From NCBI RefSeq assembly GCF_000685015.1, contig NZ_BAYA01000018.1, forward strand, positions 1 to 64,000: a DNA stretch of 64,000 nucleotides, read 5' to 3'. This document shows positions 21,830-30,104 of this stretch, one piece after another (the stretch's first letter is position 1; every line of letters starts with the position of its first letter). The notes beneath the pieces are model-generated. The model searched no databases. It saw only the letters and a list, made by a program, of their open reading frames with translations, and had not been told where the DNA came from. The translations under genes and the position numbers were made by a program. The DNA comes from Paraburkholderia bannensis NBRC 103871. Lineage in GTDB: Bacteria; Pseudomonadota; Gammaproteobacteria; Burkholderiales; Burkholderiaceae.

Positions 21830-22696
21830 TCAGTGCGGGAAGCAGATCGGCAAGCCGCCGTGCGGATGGGCGATCGTGCCCATCCGTACGCCGTAGATCT
21901 CGCCGAGCTTGTCGGCCTGCACGATCTCGTCGACCGGCCCGCTCGCGAGCAGGCGGCCGCCTTTGAGCGCGATGAGATCGTCGCAAAAACGCGCGGCCAT
22001 ATTGATGTCGTGGAGCACCACGACCACGCCCAGCCCGCGCTCGCGGCTCAGCGAACGCACCAGTTCGAGCACTTCGAGCTGATGGGCGATGTCGAGCGCC
22101 GAAATCGGCTCGTCGAGCAGCAGGCACTCGCTGTCCTGCGCCACCAGCATGGCAAGCCAGGCGCGCTGGCGCTCGCCGCCCGACAGGCTGTCCACGGCGC
22201 GCCCGGCGAAGGCGCTGAGATCGGTCAGGCGGATCGCTTCCTCGACTTTCTCGTGATCGGCGTCGGTAAAGCGGCCCAGCGCCCCGTGCCACGGGTAGCG
22301 GCCCAGCGCGACGAGTTCGCGCACGGTCATCGCATCGGCGGCGGGCGGTTGCTGCGGCAGGTACGCGACCTTGCGCGCGAACTCGCGGCTGCGCCATTGC
22401 GGCAGCGCGCGCCCGCCGAAGCGCACCGTGCCCGCGGTCACCGCCATCTGGCGCGCCAGCAGCTTGAGCAGCGTGGACTTGCCCGAGCCGTTATGGCCAA
22501 TCAGACCCGACACGCGTTCGGCGCGCAGGTTCAGCGTGAGCGGTGCGAGCAAGGTGCGCTCGCCCACCACGAACGACGCGCTTTCGATTTCGTACATTGG
22601 CGTGGCACAGCCTGGCGCCTCGCGATGGCGCTGTGCGCCGTTCTCGGGCGCCGTGTCGTCCAGTACCGCGCCTGATGCTGCTGCCTGCCCGTTCAT
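21830..22696 (-). CDS. Ferric-siderophore ABC transporter ATP-binding protein (FepC/FhuC type)
   Basis: 288 aa from the ATG at 22696, which has an AAAGG ribosome site; a GTG at 22726 would add ten residues. It has Walker A (GHNGSGKST), the ABC signature (LSGGERQRAW), Walker B (CLLLDEP) and the D-loop (ISALDIAHQLEVLE) spacing typical of FepC/FhuC/FecE. It would energise inner-membrane uptake of the ferric siderophore. No permease or binding protein is in the window, so the partners are probably beyond the left edge. The N-terminal ~35 residues before MYEIESASF are outside the conserved fold. It lies between the exporter gene and the NRPS in one minus-strand run. Confidence 0.88.
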   Translation of the reverse strand: MNGQAAASGAVLDDTAPENGAQRHREAPGCATPMYEIESASFVVGERTLLAPLTLNLRAERVSGLIGHNGSGKSTLLKLLARQMAVTAGTVRFGGRALPQWRSREFARKVAYLPQQPPAADAMTVRELVALGRYPWHGALGRFTDADHEKVEEAIRLTDLSAFAGRAVDSLSGGERQRAWLAMLVAQDSECLLLDEPISALDIAHQLEVLELVRSLSRERGLGVVVVLHDINMAARFCDDLIALKGGRLLASGPVDEIVQADKLGEIYGVRMGTIAHPHGGLPICFPH

Positions 22697-22768
22697 ACTC
22701 AAAACCTTTACCTGCCCGTTATTCACTGGTCACCGCCTTTCGCACTGCGTTCGCACGTTGCCGCACAT

Positions 22769-24433
22769 TCATGCCGACATCTGCGCACGCGCGTTGTCGG
22801 GCTGCAGTTGCGCTACGAGATCGCTGCCCTTGCCCGTCGCTACCACCTGGCCGTAGTCGAGCTTGATATAGCGGTCGGCGAGATGGAAGAAGCGATCGTC
22901 GTGCGTGATGACGAACACGGTCTTGCCCTTCGCCTTCAGTTGCGGCAGCAGATGCTTGTAGAACACGTCCTTGAACACCGGATCCTGATCCGCGGCCCAT
23001 TCGTCGAACAGGTAGAACGGCCGGTCTTCCAGATACGCAACCAGCAGCGCGAGCCGCTTGCGCTGGCCCTGCGAAAGCTGCGTGGTGGAGAAGGTGCCGT
23101 CGTTGATATTGACCTTATGATCGAGCTGCAACTCTTCGAGCAGCGCGCGGGCCTTCGCGTCGAGTCCGTTCGCGCGCATGCCCAGAAGGCTGTCAAACAG
23201 GAAGAAGTCGCTGAACACCACCGAGAAATGCTGGCGATAGATCTCGCGCTGCGCCTCGCCGACTGGCTCGCCGTTGAGCAGGATGCGCCCGCTTTCAGGC
23301 GGATAAAGCCCCACCAGCATCTTCGCGAGCGTGGTCTTGCCGCTACCGTTGCCGCCGATCAGATAAACGAGCTCGCCCGGCTTAAAGGTGAGATTGACCG
23401 GCCCGAGCGTAAAGACCTCGTTTTCCTTCTCGCGGAAATAACGATGCGTCGCGCCCTCCAGCGCGATGGTGTCGAAGCCGGTCGCGGGCGTCGCGGACTC
23501 CAGCTTTTCTTCGGGCAGTTCGGCGTTGACCTGCTCGATGCGTTCGAGCGCGACGCGCGCCATGCTGACAGTCGGAATCGCCGAAAGCAGCCCCTCGATC
23601 GGCATGATCATGTAGAGGAAGGTCATCGCGTAGCCTGACATCACCGCCGACGACACCGGGAACAGCCGCGCGAGAATAAACAGCGTGCAACCGATGAACA
23701 CGAACAGGATCATGTTGCCCCAGCTCGCGGCCGCCGAATTCAGCACATAGCCGCGGCTGCGCTGCACGCGCACCGCTTCCACGTTCGGCGCGATGATGTC
23801 GTCGATAAAGGCCTGCTTACGCGCCTTGTGCAGCTTCAGTTCCTTCGCACCGTCGAACAGCGCGCGGAAATCCTTGACCAGTTCGTCCTCGCGCTTGCGC
23901 GAGCTGCGCAGATGAAACAGCGCTTTGGCGCTGATCAGATGCGAACCCACCACGCCCAACCCGATCGTCGCGATGGCGCACAGCAGAATGGGCCAGGATA
24001 GATAGCCCAGGTAGGCAAGACAGCCGGCGATCACCGCGCCCTGCGTGGCGAGCACCGGCAGATTCACGAAGAACACCACGACGTTATCGAGATCCTGCGT
24101 CAGTACGCCAAGCGGACGGGCCGAGCCCTGCTTTTCCAGCGCCCTGTACGAAGCCTCGCCGATGCGGCGAATCGTGCGCATGCGCAGCGTGGCCTTGGCG
24201 CGCTGGCCGAGCTGCATGAACATCGTTTGCGACAGCGTGCGCGTAATAAGCACGACCAGGCAGATCGCGAGAAATTCAACGCCCAGACGCGCGAGTCCGT
24301 CTCTCGACGCGCTCAGCGCCTGATTGATCAACGCGACCAGCGCCGCGTTGCCCAGCCCACCCACGATGCTCATGACAAGGGCGATGAGGAGCGTCCCCCG
24401 AGAATTGCGGATGAGGTACAGAAGTAGCGACAT
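22769..24433 (-). CDS. Cyclic-peptide ABC exporter (PvdE/SyrD family)
   Basis: 554 aa, a half-transporter with an N-terminal six-helix membrane domain (first ~330 residues) fused to an ATPase domain. The ATPase shows Walker A (GGNGSGKTTLAK), a signature of LSQGQRKRLAL and a Walker B/D-loop of YLFDEWAADQDP, the form characteristic of PvdE/SyrD-type exporters of nonribosomal peptides. It most likely moves the siderophore or its precursor from cytoplasm to periplasm. It sits between the dioxygenase and the FepC-type ATPase genes, in the same orientation as all siderophore genes. Confidence 0.92.
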   Translation of the reverse strand: MSLLLYLIRNSRGTLLIALVMSIVGGLGNAALVALINQALSASRDGLARLGVEFLAICLVVLITRTLSQTMFMQLGQRAKATLRMRTIRRIGEASYRALEKQGSARPLGVLTQDLDNVVVFFVNLPVLATQGAVIAGCLAYLGYLSWPILLCAIATIGLGVVGSHLISAKALFHLRSSRKREDELVKDFRALFDGAKELKLHKARKQAFIDDIIAPNVEAVRVQRSRGYVLNSAAASWGNMILFVFIGCTLFILARLFPVSSAVMSGYAMTFLYMIMPIEGLLSAIPTVSMARVALERIEQVNAELPEEKLESATPATGFDTIALEGATHRYFREKENEVFTLGPVNLTFKPGELVYLIGGNGSGKTTLAKMLVGLYPPESGRILLNGEPVGEAQREIYRQHFSVVFSDFFLFDSLLGMRANGLDAKARALLEELQLDHKVNINDGTFSTTQLSQGQRKRLALLVAYLEDRPFYLFDEWAADQDPVFKDVFYKHLLPQLKAKGKTVFVITHDDRFFHLADRYIKLDYGQVVATGKGSDLVAQLQPDNARAQMSA

Positions 24434-24489
24434 GAATTTCCCTTAGACCCTGTATTGAGAGCTTGTCGTTAGTAGCTTGTATCCGGACT

Positions 24490-25470
24490 TCAAGCCATCG
24501 CCACCAGCACGCGGCGCGCGCCGGCAAACGGGGCACGCCCGTGCGACATCAGCAGATTGTCGAGCATCATCAGATCGCCTGCGCGCCAGTCGAACGTCAG
24601 CATCGTACGCTCGTACACGTCGCGGATTTCAGCGAGCATGGCATCGTCGATCGGCGTGCCGTCGCCGAAAAAAGCGTGGCGCGGCAGCTCTTCTTCCGGA
24701 AATGCGTCAAGCAGCGATTCGCGCAGATCGTCGGGCAGGCTCGAAACATGGAACAGATGCGCCTGGTTGAACCACACCATCTCGCCCGTCTGCGGGTGGC
24801 GCAGATCGGCCTGACACACCTGCTTCGTGCGCAATGCTTCCCCGTCGTCGTTCCACTCGTAGTGAATCTGGTTATCCGCGCAAAACGCCTCGACGACCTC
24901 GCGGCGATCCGTGTTGAAGACCTTCTGCCACGGCAGATCCAGACCCGTGCCGTAGTTGCGCACATACATCACGCGCTTTTGCGCGAACAGCCGGCGCAAC
25001 GCTGGATCGATGCGTTTCCACACTTCGCGGCTGTCCGCGACCGGCGTGGCGCCGCCCTGCTGCGCGGCGATATCGCAGTAGAACCAGATCCACGCGGGCC
25101 ATTTGAGCGTATAGGATTGCTCATTGTGCTGGTCGATCCATTGCGACGCCGGATATTCGGTCGACGAATACACGCCCTTTTCGACGTGCGAACGCGGCGT
25201 CGAACCGAATTCGTACGACAGCAACGGCTTGCCGTAGCGCGCAGCGTGCGTGTTGAAGCCCGCCGCGCCCACAGGCAGCGCACCGCGAATCAGCACGCCG
25301 CCGTACCGGCTCAATTCACGCAGCAGCGACGCGCGAATCTCCGGGTTGTCGACCAGGGCGTTGGCGTCGAGTCCTTCGCACTCCACGCTCAGGACGCGCG
25401 TGCCGTGCATTTCGATCACGCGCTCGCTAAAGCCCTCGGGCAGCAACAAGGTCGGTTCGGCAATCGTCAT
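24490..25470 (-). CDS. TauD/SyrP-like Fe(II)/2-oxoglutarate dioxygenase, probable aspartate beta-hydroxylase
   Basis: 326 aa of the TauD/TfdA superfamily. The iron-binding facial triad can be placed at QHNEQSY (His-x-Glu) and the distal His in SHGRAPF, with the 2-oxoglutarate Arg near the C-terminus (ARRVLVAM). SyrP-like members hydroxylate Asp at the beta carbon while it is bound to an NRPS carrier. The neighbouring NRPS has a pocket code matching Asp (module starting at 9930), which supports beta-hydroxy-Asp as a bidentate iron ligand. The start is the ATG preceded by GGGACACAGG. Assignment to Asp is inference from context. Confidence 0.85.
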   Translation of the reverse strand: MTIAEPTLLLPEGFSERVIEMHGTRVLSVECEGLDANALVDNPEIRASLLRELSRYGGVLIRGALPVGAAGFNTHAARYGKPLLSYEFGSTPRSHVEKGVYSSTEYPASQWIDQHNEQSYTLKWPAWIWFYCDIAAQQGGATPVADSREVWKRIDPALRRLFAQKRVMYVRNYGTGLDLPWQKVFNTDRREVVEAFCADNQIHYEWNDDGEALRTKQVCQADLRHPQTGEMVWFNQAHLFHVSSLPDDLRESLLDAFPEEELPRHAFFGDGTPIDDAMLAEIRDVYERTMLTFDWRAGDLMMLDNLLMSHGRAPFAGARRVLVAMA

Positions 25471-25503
25471 AGCCTGTGTCCCTTAAGGTTTGTGAACGAC
25501 TGC

Positions 25504-26388
25504 TTACTTGCCGGCCGAATATTCGACGCCGATTTCATCGACATATTCCTCGGCATCCTGAGCAGGCGCGTGGGTTGCCATGCGCGGCGCGCTGGCGCCC
25601 TGAGCGGCGTTCTTGCGCTTGCGGCTCAGGAACGGGCAGCGATCCTGAGCGCGCTCGCTGTCGTCGGCGAGGAAATACTGCTTCCATTCGAGATTGCCTG
25701 GATCGCCGTAAAAACCGAGATCCGGATGCGGTTCCACCTCGTCCCACGTACGCAAACGTTCGCGCACCTGGTTGCGCGCTTCGCGCCCGATCACCTTGTT
25801 GGTGATGGTATCGACGAACACCGCGCGCGGCTGGAACAGCAGCACCATGCCCGGCCCGAGATTGCGGCTGTGACGCTTCTTGAACGAAGGGCACGCGCAC
25901 ACCACGAACATCTGCACGCCGCCGAACGAGAATTCCCAGGCTTCGTCGGAGGGATCAGGCTGGAAGTCGGCGCCGGGCGCCTTGTCCACGTTATGCAGAT
26001 GCTGGAGCGCACCCCAAAAGTGATCGTGATAGTCCTCGTGCGATAGCGGCTGCGCATCGGGCTCGAAGAAGATCGCGATGTTGTGACGGCGGAATTCGAC
26101 CTGATCCGCCAGGCGCGCGAACGTCGCCATCGTCGCGGGCAAAGTGCTGAGTTCCTTGCCATCGACGTAGGAATAGAACATCTCGCCGCGCCGCTCGGCG
26201 ATGGTGCCGAAGAAACACGGGTAACCGTCCGACAGCACCTGTGAACGCAGCGTTTCATAAGAGCTGGCGAGCCACGGCGGGATGTCGTTCAAGCCCACCT
26301 GATCTTCCAGGATGATGCGCGCTCGCCAGTCGCTTACTTCGCGTTTGCGGCTTTCGACCGCCACCGCGCTTTTGTTTTCCGCCTGCAT
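25504..26388 (-). CDS. grbE: YqcI/YcgG family protein, GrbE-like, probable arginine N-hydroxylase
   Basis: 294 aa from the ATG at 26388, chosen because GGAGAGGATC precedes it; an upstream start at 26466 has no such site. The body has the marks I associate with the YqcI/YcgG family: an EDYHDHFWGALQHLH-type segment, FGGVQMFVVCACPSF and a conserved FQPRAVF stretch. A member of this family, DcsA of D-cycloserine biosynthesis, is a heme protein that makes N-omega-hydroxy-arginine. From memory, a YqcI/YcgG protein (GrbE) is needed for graminine formation in gramibactin producers. It is encoded directly after the SznF-like gene, as expected for a two-gene graminine pathway. The symbol is given by analogy. 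Confidence 0.75.
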   Translation of the reverse strand: MQAENKSAVAVESRKREVSDWRARIILEDQVGLNDIPPWLASSYETLRSQVLSDGYPCFFGTIAERRGEMFYSYVDGKELSTLPATMATFARLADQVEFRRHNIAIFFEPDAQPLSHEDYHDHFWGALQHLHNVDKAPGADFQPDPSDEAWEFSFGGVQMFVVCACPSFKKRHSRNLGPGMVLLFQPRAVFVDTITNKVIGREARNQVRERLRTWDEVEPHPDLGFYGDPGNLEWKQYFLADDSERAQDRCPFLSRKRKNAAQGASAPRMATHAPAQDAEEYVDEIGVEYSAGK

Positions 26389-26607
26389 GATCCTCTCCAT
26401 CTCAACGGTTTCTGTCCGGGTTTGCTGTCTGCGCGGGCCGTTGGCGCGCACGGATACAACAAACACTCCCCGCGGATCGCGCGTTGCGAGCCCGTCGGGT
26501 CAATCAGTCATCCGGATCGTTCATCGAAGAACGGAGCTGGGGAAATACTTGCCTGGCGAAAAGCATCCGGACGCGGTCGGTCTAGCCGCCGCGTTTTACT
26601 GCGTGTT

Positions 26608-28062
26608 TCAGGCCGCAACCGCGGCCGTGGCTGCAGCCGAGGCAGGTGCGCCTTCGAGCAGTTCGGCGATCCACTCCTCGGGAATGATCGGCTGGTCGTA
26701 GGTGCATTCAGGGCATACCACCGTCGAGCCATGCAGACGGCCATCAGGAATCAACACCTTGTCGCCCTCGCCCATTTCCAGGCGCATGCCGAGATTGCCC
26801 CAGAACAGCATCTGCGTGCCCACCCCGCCGCTGCGGATCACGACCAGACGGTGATCGTTGTGCACATGCGTGGTCGAACAGAGATCGCGCGGCTCAATAA
26901 AGGTTTCGCGATCGATTTCCGGGCACTCTGCTTCGATGCGCGTCGCGATCTTTTCGGCCCACTCGATGTAGTTGTCGATCGCAGACAGCCATTTGAGCTG
27001 CTCGCCCAGATCCCAACGGCCACGCTCCGCGAGCTTTTCGCCCGCGCCGAAACCCTGGCCCACGCGGTACAGACCTTCTGCACCGTAGGCGTTATCCACT
27101 TGCGCGAGCGCACGCGAGAAGCGCGCGACGAGATCGTCGGTGTCCACCGGCGCGCTGCCTGGCTGCACGAGATGCGGGCAGGCTTTCGCGAGTGCGGCAG
27201 AGAACGCCAGCGCTTCGGCTTCGGCCGTGAAGGTCGCACCGAGTAGCTGGAACGCGCGATCGGGGCGCGTACCGAGCGCATACAGCAGATTGGCCTTGGC
27301 CATGCTGGTGGGCAGATAGAACTGCCAGTACGAATGCTCGCGCTGCGTCGCACCGACGAATTCGGCCACACGCGCCAGCATCGGATCCTTCGCGGGCGTG
27401 CTGGTTTCAGGACGATCGGCGGGCTCGACGAAGTCGAAATAGCCGGCCGCCACCGCGCGCTCGACCGCCTTGCGACGCGACGGCGCGAGACTGTAGCGCT
27501 GGATCATGATGAAGCGCAGACCCTCGATCAGATAATCGTTGCGCATGAGCAGCGCGAACATATCAGACCAAAACTTTTGCTCGGCCTCCAGTACCGCACG
27601 CAACCGTTCCTCATAGCGCGCGACGGTTTCGCCGCGGCGGCCTTCGCTGCCGAGGAACGTAAAGCCGTAGTGCTCCAGGAACGGACGGATGCGCGCGCCC
27701 AGCACCTGGTTGCGCTCTCCGTAGAACGCATCGAAACGCGCGAACTCGGCGACCGCATCCGTAGCGTGGGCTTTTGGCGCACGCGCGATGCCCACTTCGT
27801 TGAGCGACATCAGCAAACGTTGCGTCGCCAGCGACGGCAAACGGCTTACCCGATCGGCGGGCACGGGTTTCTTGAATTGCAGAAACTCAAGGTCTTCCGG
27901 ACGCAGCGGCCGACGATAGTAGTCCTCATCGAGTTCAAGCTCTTCGACCGCCGCGCTGCGAAAAGCGTGATGCGACGCAAATTCGCGAATCAACGCAAGC
28001 ATTTCCTCGCGCTGTGCGACGTAAGGTGAAAAATCGAAAAGCGCAGACGAGTTGTCCGCCAT
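26608..28062 (-). CDS. grbD: SznF/GrbD-like N-oxygenase: heme-oxygenase-like diiron domain plus cupin
   Basis: 484 aa from the ATG at 28062, which has GGAGG five bases upstream; a GTG at 28074 is less likely. The middle (about residues 120-370) is helical and rich in Glu/His positions (YEERLRAVLEAEQKFW, GATQREHSYWQFY, FTAEAEALAF), as in heme-oxygenase-like diiron oxygenases. The C-terminus is a cupin with a three-His set: THVHNDH (His-x-His) and DGRLHGS about 43 residues later, close to the spacing in SznF, the N-nitrosating enzyme of streptozotocin. Homologues (GrbD) accompany GrbE in graminine siderophore clusters. It would build the diazeniumdiolate N-N bond from an arginine-derived intermediate. 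A 219-bp gap without a gene separates it from the grbE-like gene. Function is inferred from family and neighbours. Confidence 0.78.
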   Translation of the reverse strand: MADNSSALFDFSPYVAQREEMLALIREFASHHAFRSAAVEELELDEDYYRRPLRPEDLEFLQFKKPVPADRVSRLPSLATQRLLMSLNEVGIARAPKAHATDAVAEFARFDAFYGERNQVLGARIRPFLEHYGFTFLGSEGRRGETVARYEERLRAVLEAEQKFWSDMFALLMRNDYLIEGLRFIMIQRYSLAPSRRKAVERAVAAGYFDFVEPADRPETSTPAKDPMLARVAEFVGATQREHSYWQFYLPTSMAKANLLYALGTRPDRAFQLLGATFTAEAEALAFSAALAKACPHLVQPGSAPVDTDDLVARFSRALAQVDNAYGAEGLYRVGQGFGAGEKLAERGRWDLGEQLKWLSAIDNYIEWAEKIATRIEAECPEIDRETFIEPRDLCSTTHVHNDHRLVVIRSGGVGTQMLFWGNLGMRLEMGEGDKVLIPDGRLHGSTVVCPECTYDQPIIPEEWIAELLEGAPASAAATAAVAA

Positions 28063-28089
28063 ACAGACCTCCACGGGAGATGCGGGATA

Positions 28090-28878
28090 TCAGGCGTGCG
28101 AACACGCAAACGCATTGCCCGACTGACCGCTCAATTGGAACGCCCTCGCGAGGCTGCCGGCGACCAGCCCAATTAGCGCATCGCGATGGGTATTGATAAA
28201 AAAATGATCCGCGTCGAGCGTGTGCTGCTCGCACGCACCCCGCGTTTCCAGCGACCACGCCGCAAGATTCACCGGATCGCACGCGATCTCGCGATCCTGC
28301 GCACCGCCCGCCACCAGCATCGGACAATCGAGCGGCACACGCTGCCGGTACGTATAACTGCCGCATAGATGAAAATCGGCCCGCAGGAACGGCAGCACGA
28401 GATCCATGAATTCGCGGTTCGCCAGCAATTCCTCGGGCATACCGTTGAGCGAGCGCACTTCATCCACAAACTCGCTTTCCGGACAGCTCAGCCAGTGCAG
28501 CGCGCGCTCGCGGCGGCTTGGCGCCTTGCACGCCGAAACACCGAGCCAGACCGGCTCGACACCGTGACGCTCGCGAATCGCATGCGCGAGTTCGACGGCG
28601 ATCAGCCCACCCATGCTGTGCCCGAAGATCGCAAAGGGCCCCTGGAGATACGAGACGACATCGTCGAGCAACAGATCGAGCAGCGCAGGCCACGCATGCA
28701 ACGCGGGCATCGCGTGCCGCACGCCGCGTCCGGGCATGTGCAGCGGCGCGAGCTTGATCCAGCCGGGCAGGCGCTGCTGCCACTCGCGGTACACCGCGGC
28801 GCTGCCACCCGCATACGGCAGACAGAACAGCGTCAGCTCACCTTCTGCTGCCGCCTTTTGCGACGCGAAATGCGACAT
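28090..28878 (-). CDS. Type II thioesterase (GrsT family)
   Basis: 262 aa alpha/beta hydrolase. The nucleophile elbow is GHSMGG (Ser near residue 90). The C-terminal catalytic His is in DADHFFINTH, and FCLPYAGGSAAVYREW near residue 20 is typical of external thioesterases of NRPS clusters. Such enzymes clear misprimed or stalled carrier domains. Its ATG overlaps the stop of the MbtH-like gene by one base (ATGA), so the two are translationally coupled. It lies 27 bp before the SznF-like gene. Confidence 0.92.
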   Translation of the reverse strand: MSHFASQKAAAEGELTLFCLPYAGGSAAVYREWQQRLPGWIKLAPLHMPGRGVRHAMPALHAWPALLDLLLDDVVSYLQGPFAIFGHSMGGLIAVELAHAIRERHGVEPVWLGVSACKAPSRRERALHWLSCPESEFVDEVRSLNGMPEELLANREFMDLVLPFLRADFHLCGSYTYRQRVPLDCPMLVAGGAQDREIACDPVNLAAWSLETRGACEQHTLDADHFFINTHRDALIGLVAGSLARAFQLSGQSGNAFACSHA

Positions 28879-29111
28879 CAGGCCGATGAAGCGGCATTCG
28901 TTTCGGCAGCGGCTTCCATCGCCTTGCGCAGGCTCGCGGGGCGCATGTCAGTCCAGTGCTCCTCGATATAGGCCAGCACATCTGCCTTCAGGCCTTTCTT
29001 GCCGACGGCCTGCCAGCCGGCGGGAATCTGCTTGTAGCTCGGCCAGATCGAGTACTGCTCTTCCTGATTGATCACGACCTCGAACTCGGCGTTTTCGTCA
29101 TCCCAGCTCAC
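28878..29111 (-). CDS. MbtH-like NRPS accessory protein
   Basis: 77 aa, first gene of the siderophore operon. It shows the MbtH signature: NQEEQYSIWP, IPAGW, then EEHWTDMRPASL. These proteins bind A domains and are often needed for their folding or activity; one copy here presumably serves all modules. The start is GTG, with GGAGG upstream at nine bases and AGGA closer. The palindrome and promoter at 29163-29217 lie just upstream. Confidence 0.95.
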   Translation of the reverse strand: MSWDDENAEFEVVINQEEQYSIWPSYKQIPAGWQAVGKKGLKADVLAYIEEHWTDMRPASLRKAMEAAAETNAASSA

Positions 29112-29162
29112 TTTTCCTGCCCTCCATCCGTTTCAGTTAAGGCCTGCTTGATGCCCATTGAA

Positions 29163-29177
29163 TGAGAATGCTTCTCA
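29163..29177. promoter_or_regulatory. Candidate Fur box upstream of the siderophore operon
   Basis: TGAGAATGCTTCTCA is a perfect 6-3-6 palindrome inside a wider imperfect one (ATTGA...TCAGA). It resembles Fur-box half sites (TGAGAAT/ATTCTCA) and sits about 52 bp upstream of the MbtH start, just downstream of the predicted -10 element, where a bound repressor would block transcription. Iron control is the expected regulation for such an operon. Confidence 0.7.
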
Positions 29178-29188
29178 ATCAGAATAGA

Positions 29189-29217
29189 AAGTTAATTCCT
29201 CTGATGATGAGTGTCAA
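29189..29217 (-). promoter_or_regulatory. Sigma-70-like promoter of the siderophore operon
   Basis: On the minus strand TTGACA (29212-29217) is followed by 17 bp and TAACTT (29189-29194). The predicted start of transcription falls near 29182, a few bases before the candidate Fur box. The perfect -35 and 17-bp spacer suggest housekeeping sigma factor use, not only an OrbS-type extracytoplasmic sigma factor. Confidence 0.6.
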
Positions 29218-29568
29218 GGGGATTCACTCAAGCCCACACGAGCTTTAATGACGTTCTAACGGGTGTCATTGAAAAAGCGCGGGGTTGCCTTCAAAGGGCT
29301 TACGGTTTGCGGGGATGCGGAGGTTTTTGGGGGCACGGCGGTGAACTTCCGGACAAGCACGATTCATCCGGCTTGCCCGATGCCGCCGAACTCGCCGTGT
29401 TACGCGCCTGTTACGTGGACGGGGCCGTCCGGCCCGCGGGCGTATTCGGGCGCATCCGGCGACGGCCGGTGGCGCGCGCGTGCCGTGCACCGCGAGGATC
29501 TGGCGGCCCTCCTCGATCACCCTGCGGATGAACGCAGCCAGCACGCGAAGGCGGTCGCCCAGGCCAAA

Positions 29569-29599
29569 TTCTTGGACTACTTTGGAGGTAGTCCAAGAA
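29569..29599. repeat. Perfect 12-bp-stem hairpin
   Basis: TTCTTGGACTAC (29569-29580), loop TTTGGAG, and the exact complement GTAGTCCAAGAA (29588-29599). AT-rich bases flank it on both sides (AAATT before, AAAATAG after). It is about 370 bp upstream of the siderophore promoter and 500 bp before the next gene, so it could be a bidirectional terminator or a mobile-element end. Confidence 0.6.
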
Positions 29600-29826
29600 A
29601 ATAGCCGCATCCCCACTGGGTCAGTTTTGCACGCCTCTTCCCGGCATACACTCCGGCACTTCAACTTATGCCTTCTCCTCCAGCAGGAACGCAAGCGCCT
29701 GCTTGGCGGACGACCGCTCGATCTAGTAGCAGTGCCAGGTATATCGTGGAATCCCCAACCGGCGACGACGGTGAGATGCGATACCCCGCACTGCGGACAA
29801 GTGGCAAAGCGCCTAAAACAGAGTCC

Positions 29827-29868
29827 GGCCACAACCTGCCATTCAGCGCGCAGCCAAACCTGCCGTTA
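29827..29868 (+). repeat. Copy 1 of a diverged 42-bp direct repeat
   Basis: By my count it matches 31244-31285 at 35 of 42 positions, starting GGCCACAACC and ending CTGCCGTTA. Both copies lie in noncoding DNA of the AT-richer island and flank the two small genes at 30105 and 30835. Confidence 0.55.
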
Positions 29869-30067
29869 GGATAACTTCACTAACGAACACCGTTCGCGTC
29901 CGGCAACGAGTGGCTGGAATAAGTCTGGACTATGCCACTTGCATCGAACACAGTGCGTGAGGCAATGATCTCACCTAGGCATCGGGTAGCGATCGGCTAG
30001 TTTCAGCCATTCGACATTCTGCGTGAATCGTCGACAATACGTACACTTAGGTCATGTCAATATCGAG

Positions 30068-30096
30068 TTGATTCATTAACCATTGATTTTTATATA
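30068..30096 (+). promoter_or_regulatory. Possible promoter of the OmpA-like gene
   Basis: TTGATT (30068-30073), 17-bp spacer, TATATA (30091-30096). The start codon at 30105 follows immediately, implying an almost leaderless transcript, so either the transcript is leaderless or the true promoter is elsewhere in this very AT-rich segment. Confidence 0.35.
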
Positions 30097-30104
30097 AATC
30101 AGGA

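Larger units (their letters stand above)
29218..30067. other. Gene-poor stretch between siderophore operon and AT-rich island
   Basis: No convincing gene was found on either strand. Open frames here are short, overlap each other and show no recognisable domain. The segment contains a strong hairpin (29569-29599) and one copy of a diverged 42-bp repeat (29827-29868). The phrase CTGGGTCAGTTTTGCACG near 29620 resembles ends of insertion sequences I have seen, but no transposase could be read, so decayed mobile DNA is only a possibility. Confidence 0.5.

Noticed and set aside
29218..29880. Insertion-sequence remnant
   Set aside because: A phrase like an IS end and a hairpin are present, but no transposase fragment, paired terminal repeats or target duplication could be shown.
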